Origin: Rhizophagus irregularis
Taxonomy: Eukaryota; Glomeromycota; Glomeromycetes; Glomerales; Glomeraceae
Length of the DNA stretch: 64,000 bases
Direction of reading: 5' to 3'
Assembly: GCF_026210795.1 (NCBI RefSeq)
Contig: NC_089434.1
Coordinates: 2,294,001 to 2,358,000, forward strand
In this document: positions 58,519 through 64,000 of the stretch, piece by piece
Numbering within the stretch: position 1 is the first letter of the stretch
How the letters are laid out: every line of letters starts with the position of its first letter
Program-made: the position numbers and the translations under genes
The notes under the pieces: generated by a model
What the model was told of the DNA's origin: nothing
What the model saw: only the letters and a program-made list of their open reading frames with translations
Databases searched by the model: none

Positions 58519-59754
58519 TTTTTTTTTTTTTTTTTATATGTTTTAGGAGACATCAGCATAGCCGGTTCACTGAGCCTACATGAAGGAAGCACTACAACTT
58601 AAAGTTGCGAAAATGCACTCTTACCGTTGAGCGACAGCTAACTAAGCACCTACTCTAATTATTTAGAAGTAACCGGATGTACATCCTCCTTACCCCCTAT
58701 ATATCACACTGCCAAGACGACTCAAGCTTATACCCACACAACGGATAGATCGTAAGCAAAGTAGAGCTTTCTAACACAGTTATACTACCCACTAGCGCCC
58801 GTCAGAAGCAGCAACCACCCACGTACGGCAAATATAACGGAAAGAGGACATCTAGTAAGTCCTTCCACGCATGGTTAGCCAAATTTTTAGAGGTACTGCA
58901 ATACTAAGACTACTAATATGGCCTCACTCAAAGCTCACTACAGGCCGCGATTACCATACCAGCCCACCATAATTGTAAATCCCCCAGTAGTAATAGTAGT
59001 GACTATCAGGACAGTAAGCTGCTAAAGGGTACTGGGATCACCCCTTTATTATAAGTAACCAACCCAGTTACCTAGGGATCACCCACCAGTACGTCAAATT
59101 CACTGAGGAATTGACCTCACCTTGAACCTTATATACCTGAGCCTACGAACGTCTCCAATCAGTCTAAACCTATTAGAAGGTAAACTACTGCTAAGACATT
59201 GCACTTGAGACTTTACCATCTATGAGGACCATCTAGCGTAGTAAACCCCTACAGTAAAGTTTACCACATCCTTAATGGTATCGTAGAGTGACCACCAAGA
59301 CAAGAGGCTCACCCAGATGGTATGCAAGCGGTGACCATCCAGACAGGACAATAGGCTTCCCAATGGCCTCATAGGGAACGCTAGGAGGACACCATGACCC
59401 TTTGTTGAAATATGCCGCCGACTGGTACATACTAATTCACCATGATGCAGTCCAGCCTACACTAATCCCTGTACTTTCTAAAGATGTTAGCCGTAATTCA
59501 AAAAAGTGTCGTAATACAAAATTTTTATATGCTGTAATTAATTAAGGCTATAAAAATCTTATAGCCGTAATTCAAAATTTTTTAAAAATAATTAAGGCTA
59601 ACATCTTTAGTACCTTCACACTATTGGTAGTAGTGTCCGCAGTAAAATTCTTTTAATTTCTGTGATCGGCAGAATCGAACCTACGACCCCATTATACTCA
59701 GGCTTCACGAGGGGACTCACGGACTAACCAATGAGCCAAGGGTGATCAACCCTT
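58519..59754 (-). mobile_element. tRNA-headed poly(A) retroelement, 16-bp TSD
   Basis: It is flanked by identical 16-bp copies ATACTATATAATATAC at 58503-58518 and 59755-59770. On the minus strand it starts with a tRNA-like head (about 59750-59650: GCTCATTGGTTAGTCCGTGAG as A box region, GGTTCGATTC as B box). It ends in a pure A run of about 17 (T run at 58519-58535). The first ~300 bp match the tandem units at 4.6-6.6 kb; the 3' part differs. At 1.24 kb it is very long for a SINE (about 1.1 kb without its nested MITE). It has no coding frame, so it depends on a LINE machinery elsewhere (inference from family knowledge). Confidence 0.85.
59478..59610. mobile_element. 133-bp MITE inside the tRNA-headed element
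   Basis: Inverted ends CTAAAGATGTTAGCC and GGCTAACATCTTTAG, with internal repeats of CCGTAATTCAAAA. It is flanked by TACTTT (59472-59477) and TACCTT (59611-59616), which fit a 6-bp target duplication with one change. The uninterrupted sister copy near 4750 reads GGTACAGGGATTAG across the site, confirming an insertion. Confidence 0.75.
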
Positions 59755-59879
59755 ATACTATATAATATACAGTAAATTGGAAATGAGTATTAAAAAATTT
59801 TTTATTTAATGTTATTATACTATATTTTGGTAAATATTTCTTTTAAATTAATATAATTCTTAGCACTTACTATATATAT

Positions 59880-60240
59880 TAAAAATTTGTATCTCAACTT
59901 AAAACGTAAATATCTCCAGATCCAGTAATCCAATTGGCAAGCTCTTTTTTCGTTCATATAGACCAGATCAAAGGCTTTCCAAAGAGCCTAAATTTATAAA
60001 AAATGGATCAGTGGATCCCAAGATATTTGCATTTAAGCATGTTAAAAAATTCGTACCTCAACTTTAAATGTAAATATCTTCGGATCTAATGATTCAATCA
60101 GCGAGCTCTTTTTTCGCCTATAAAGTCCAGAACAAGGGCTTTCCAACGAGCCTAAAATTATAGAAAACAGATCAGTGAATCTTGATATATTTGCGTTTAA
60201 AGATGGTAATACAAACTCTGACATAAAATAATTATTTTTA
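59880..60240. repeat. Direct repeat of ~145 bp inside the hAT relic
   Basis: Two diverged copies share AAATATCT(C/T)C(A/G)GATC, AGCTCTTTTTTCG and GGGCTTTCCAA(C)GAGCCTA, followed by GATCAGTG(A/G)ATC. It sits between transposase fragments and is of unknown origin. Confidence 0.55.
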
Positions 60241-61510
60241 TTGTTTGAAAATATTTATTATGATACCATCTTTTATATGATATTTTTATTATACTTTTAT
60301 AAACATTTATAGCTACTAAGGCTATATAAATTTTTATTTTACTTTATATTTTATTAAAATATACTTACTTTTTAATAATATATGTTAAAAATTCCATATA
60401 TATGAGAAATGGGTTTTTTATTAGTGAAATGGGTTTTTTCACAGCTCTTTCACATTTAATACAGTAATTTAAGTTTCGCAAATATAAATTTTTGTTCAAC
60501 TTATTATTTAGTCAAGTGATCATCAATCAGATGATTTTTTGGTATTACAAAACAATTTTGAGTAACAAAAATTGTGAAAATCAATCAATAACTCTTTTTA
60601 ATGCAGAGTAGACAAATCAGCCCATATGTGGATTTTCAATGACTTTAAAGGGTATTTCTGCCATTACCCATGCTTTTAACAAAGATCAATCAATACGATC
60701 ATTTACTTTAGAAGAAAGTGGAGCATTTGAATTGAAATGTTGTGTAATTTTAGTTTGCATTAGTGGAGTTTGTATAGCTAAGTTTTGTGAAGGATTTCGA
60801 GTATAATTGATTTTATTTTCAATAAGATTGTCACGCTAGTAGTATTCATTAATATCTTCAGAACATGGTAAACACTCATTTGCTAAGTGCGCTTTTAAAA
60901 TTGCTGGCTTTCTTCTTGTCCATTTCTTTTTACAATAGTGGCATGTAGCTTTATAATGTTCTACATTTACTTCTTTTCCTTTAATAAAATAATCCCAAAC
61001 TTCATCAAATTTGGGACCTCCTTTATTATTACTAGTTTTTTTTCTTGGAAAAGGAGTTTCAGCTGGCAATTCAGTATTATCAATAAAAGGATGTTTTTAT
61101 ATACTAGATTCTTCAGTTTTTGTCATTATTTAAGCAAGTTATGACACATAAAACAAAAAAAGAATAATCAACTGCGATTTTAAAAAAAATAAAACAATTA
61201 GATTATTATTGTTTAACAAATTGCACATTTACACTTTGTATTACATTTTGATCTTGTGTCTAAATTTAGACCATTTATCGTTATTGTTATAATAAAAATT
61301 TTAATATTAAATTATTAATAAAATAATTAAATTACAATTATAAATTAATAAAAAAAATTGCTTATTAGTTAATTTAAATCGATCAGAATTATGTTACATC
61401 AAGTAATAAGTTATATCAAACGTCATATGTTACGTCAAATATTATATGTTACGTCAAATGTTATATATTACGTTAAATGTCAAGTATTATGTCAAACGTC
61501 ACCTTGACGC

Positions 61511-62566
61511 TAGTACTCCTAACAAATCAGTTCAGACCAGATTCAGCTTAAATCTGATCTGATCTGATTTTTATTTTAATAGATTTAATCTGATCTGAAT
61601 TTGATCAGATTTGGTTCAATTTGATCCAAATCTAGTTCGGATCCATTTGAATCCGATTTGAATCTGATCCGAATCTGGTTCAGATCTGGTCCTTAATCCT
61701 AAAAAAAGGAAGGGAACGTTAATTAGTACGTTCACCGTAAAAAGTAAAAAAAATAAAAAAAAAGAAAAAAACGAATTTACATGATTCGTTCTTTCTTTAA
61801 ATTCTAGTCGTTCAGTTTTATCTCACGTCCAGGTTTTCTAAAAAAAAAGAAAGGGAACGTTAATTACGTTCCCTTAAGTAAAAAAAAAAATAAAATAAAA
61901 GAAACAAACTTACCATAGTTCATTCTTTTAAATCCTGGTCATTCCTTTATCTCACGTCCAGGTTTCCTAAAAAAAAGGGAACATTAATTACGTTCCCTTA
62001 AGTAAAAATAAAAAAAATAAAAATAAAAAAAATGAACTTACCATAGTTCATTCTTTTAAATCCTGGCCGTTCCTTTATCTCACGTCCAGGTTTCCTAAAA
62101 AAAAAGGGAACATTAATTACGTTCCCTTAAATAAAAAATAAAAAAAAAACTTAAAAAAAAGGAATGAACTTACCATAGTTCGTTCATTTTTTTTAAATCC
62201 TGGTCGTATCATTAGGCTTCGTTCATCCAAGCTTCCTACTAAAAAAGAAGGGAACTGTTAATTACGTTCCCTCAAGTAAAAATAATAACAAAAAAAGAAA
62301 TGAACTTACCTAGTTCGTGCTTTTAAATCTTGGTCGTCCAGCTTCGTCCGTTCGTCCAGAAAAAGGTTTTTTTTAAAAAAATTTGATTCAAATCTGTTCA
62401 AATCGAATCAGATTTTCTTGTGTTATGATCTGATCCAATCTGAAATTGATTGGATCAGATTTTTTTACTGATCTGATTTACGGATTAAAATTTTGAAAAC
62501 CGAACTGAATCTGGCTCAGATCAAATCTGCGGATCCAGATCAAATCAGATTTTTTTTGAAGCACTA
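61511..62566. mobile_element. hAT-type MITE, 8-bp TSD CTTGACGC/CTTAACGC
   Basis: A 1056-bp element with ends TAGTACTCC on the left and TAGTGCTTC inward from the right. The duplications CTTGACGC (61503-61510) and CTTAACGC (62567-62574) differ by one transition. The arms (61525-61695 and 62375-62545) are packed with CAGATTCAAATCTGATC-type words in both orientations. The centre (61700-62360) is five copies of a ~120-bp unit. It is inserted in the right arm of the 6.3-kb hAT. Confidence 0.85.
61700..62360. repeat. ~120-bp tandem array of three-hairpin units
   Basis: Each unit contains GGGAACGTTAATTACGTTCCC-like, GAACTTACCATAGTTC and CCTGG...CCAGG hairpins. On the minus strand each unit also reads as an exon-like core of about 53 nt: T-rich tract and TAG, then GAAACCTGGACGTGAG, ending GAACTATG|GTAAGTTC. 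This repeats the splice-like arrangement of the array at 1-1500. Confidence 0.75.
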
Positions 62567-63479
62567 CTTAACGCATCTACTATAACGTATAATGTAATAA
62601 TATAACTCTAAGGAGAGGATAAGTTTGCATCTTACTAATGAGTCTTTTTCATTTTTTTATGATCACTACATAACGAGTTATCTTAATTTTACATTTTTTT
62701 AAAATTTTAAACGTTAAAAAATAAAAATTCTGATCTAAGATATAACCTATCTTTTACTGATTGCATTAGAATAATCTTTAGCTTATTAGAACTGTCTCAA
62801 TGAGACAAGTTGAATGATAGTAAGATCATATCTCTAGCATTGATATATCACGAGATAAATCATGCTAAGCAAATTTAGAAAATCAGCATTAGAAGGTATC
62901 TATTGATACTAGAAATATAATCTTACCATCATTCAACTCGTTTTATTAAGATTTGAGATAGTTCTAATGAGCTAAAAATCGTTTTAATGCAATCAGTAAA
63001 AGATAGGTTATATCTTAGATTAGAATTTTTATTTTTTGACATTCAAAATTTAAAAAAATGTGAAAATTAAGATAACTCGTTATGTAGTAATTATAAAAAA
63101 ATAAAAAGGACTCATTAGATTCGTTTCATTAAGACCTATCAAATAATGCTAAAATCATTTCTCTAGGATCAATAAATACAATTCTAGCATTAATTTCTTA
63201 AAAAATGTTTAGTGTTGATTACTTCGTGATATATCAAGGCTAAAGAAATGATCTTACCACCATTTGACGCATCTTGATGAAATGATTCTAATGAGCTATT
63301 GCTCGTCTTTATATGATTACTAGTTGCTGAGTTATTACAATTTTGCATTTATTTTAAAAATCAGATAGAACTGAATTGAACTGAACAGTTCTGGTTCAGT
63401 TTTCATTTAGTTTCAATTCCTACCTAAACTGAAAAAACCTGCACTAAACTGACCCATTTAGAGCTTTAAACCATTTTTT

Positions 63480-63900
63480 AGTAAAAAAAACAAAAAAAAA
63501 TTTTTAATGAAAAAACATCGAATCTGACATTTTTTTATTAAAAGAAACAAAAAAAATTTTTTTAATGAAAAAATATCAAATCTGACGTTTTTCATTAAAA
63601 GAAACAAAAAAAATTTTTTTAATGAAAAAATATCAAATCTGACGTTTTTCATTAAAAGAAACAAAAAAAAAAGTTTTTAATAAAAAAATGTTGAACCTAA
63701 TGTTTTTCATTAAAAGAAATAAAAAAAAAAGTTTTTTAATGAAAAAATGCCGAATCTAACATTTTTTATTAAAAACACAATTTAATAAAAAAAATGACAT
63801 TTTTTCATTAAAAGATAATAAAAAAATGTTGAATCTGTGCTGTTTTTTTACATTAAAAGAAACGTAAAATAATATTTTTTTATTAAATAAAATGAAAAAT
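63480..63900. repeat. ~60-bp tandem array with TTTTTCATT/AATGAAAAA hairpins
   Basis: Six to seven copies of a unit containing AATGAAAAA, ATCAAATCTGAC and TTTTTCATTAAAAGAAA. One stray unit lies at 55960-56015, directly left of the foldback element. The foldback element may therefore have inserted into this array, splitting it. The array is followed by non-genic DNA to the window end. Confidence 0.75.
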
Positions 63901-64000
63901 GTTTTTTTTTTAAAACATTAATAGGTTGGCTACGATCTCTACCTGACCTGATATAAAAAACATTTTGGCATAATATATGATATATAAAAAGTACTAAAAC

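Larger units (their letters stand above)
56617..61126 (-). pseudogene. hAT transposase relic with BED finger
   Basis: In minus-strand order: ATG at 61126, a BED-type zinc finger (FDEVWDYFIKG, CHYCKKKW, then LKAHLANEC at about 60880), a helical part (PLSSKVNDRIDRSLLKAW) and the RNase-H-type core, ALDGWTSKHSESLYNYIVV (about 58200) and CIAHAINLIAADFVKLD (about 57960). The end has SQADCERNFSMLKWIIGDRR (about 57030) and a C-terminal acidic tail ending at 56617. These are hallmarks of Ac-like hAT transposases. Many stops and frameshifts are present, and the retroelement at 58519-59754 splits the core. The gene lies in the expected place inside the 56372-62634 element. Confidence 0.75.
56372..62634. 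mobile_element. hAT element, 8-bp TSD CTAATGAG, carrying three nested inserts
   Basis: The left end TAAGGGTGCAAACTT and the right end, inward TAAGATGCAAACTT, are inverted repeats. An exact CTAATGAG duplication lies at 56364-56371 and 62635-62642. Subterminal arms repeat GTTACGTCAAAT, TGACGTGACATAAC and related words (56390-56510 and 61390-61505, resuming after the nested MITE at 62575). The interior holds a minus-strand transposase relic. Nested inserts are the tRNA-headed element 58519-59754, which itself contains a 133-bp MITE, and the hAT MITE 61511-62566. Confidence 0.88.
56018..63470. mobile_element. Long foldback element, host of the nested hAT
   Basis: DNA at 56171-56371 plus 62643-62870 is an inverted copy, about 90% by eye, of 63340-62890. 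For example, CAATAGCTCATTAAAATCAT on the left faces its near complement at about 63275-63297. The arms are interrupted only by the hAT at 56372-62634. Outside the long arms, GAACTG/CAGTTC words cluster on both sides (56020-56115 and 63360-63445). The outer ends TAAAGTTCTGAACAG and, inward from the right, TAAAGCTCTAAATGG look like terminal repeats, but the flanks show no clear duplication. Without inserts it would be about 1.2 kb. The arms contain the 'GATCTTACCACCATT' module also present at 4.1-4.5 kb. Confidence 0.65.

Overview
Organism. The window is a very AT-rich eukaryotic chromosome segment, most likely from an arbuscular mycorrhizal fungus (Glomeromycotina, Rhizophagus-like). The evidence is short GT-AG introns, three conserved host genes, a Crinkler-type effector gene, F-box/LRR, Myb/SANT and IQ-motif families of the kind expanded in that lineage, and dense layers of DNA transposons. 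The taxonomic call is inference.

Layout. 1-8 kb is repeats: a tandem array of hairpin units with splice-like borders, a palindromic element, and a 2.9-kb TA-flanked pogo-like element carrying two tandem copies of a tRNA-headed repeat, followed by a decayed pogo transposase. 8.1-16.2 kb is the only host-gene island: Cdh1/Fzr (APC/C activator, 9 exons, 496 aa), CSN7 (COP9 signalosome, 6 exons, 273 aa) and, divergent from CSN7, ARP8 (INO80 complex, 10 exons, 759 aa). All three join in frame across every intron. 16.2-20.5 kb holds repeats, including a hAT-type non-autonomous element with an exact 8-bp target duplication.

20.5-30 kb is the most unusual part. A decayed primase-polymerase fused to an SF3 (D5-like) helicase is followed on the same strand by a decayed probable tyrosine recombinase, a coiled-coil protein and an F-box/LRR relic. 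This may be the remains of a large replicating mobile element. 30.4-34.4 kb is a Crinkler gene (ubiquitin-like N-terminus, PD-(D/E)xK nuclease-like module, kinase) split by a 2.2-kb pogo/Tigger transposon with TA duplications. 34.7-36.9 kb is a coiled-coil gene split by a hAT-type MITE; removing the MITE and one copy of its duplication restores the frame. 37.9-46.3 kb has a decayed and an intact Myb/SANT gene around a hAT relic. 47-51.9 kb has a CACTA/tnp2-like transposase relic with a divergent accessory gene. 54.4 kb holds an intact lineage-type gene. 56-63.5 kb is a nest: a long foldback element holds a 6.3-kb hAT (8-bp duplication), which holds a tRNA-headed poly(A) retroelement (16-bp duplication) that itself holds a 133-bp MITE, and also a second hAT MITE.

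Themes. (1) Several hAT-type elements have arms made of many copies of one family-specific palindromic word (GGTCC, GAGCCAAG, CGGATATCCG, CAGATCTGAT, GTTACGTCA, TGTGCAC), and four non-autonomous ones are filled with hairpin DNA, in tandem in three of them. (2) Premature stops in the accessory genes nearly all sit where Gln, Trp or Arg is expected (CAG to TAG, CAA to TAA, TGG to TGA/TAG, CGA to TGA), which suggests C-to-T decay of silenced, possibly methylated DNA. The host genes show no such damage.
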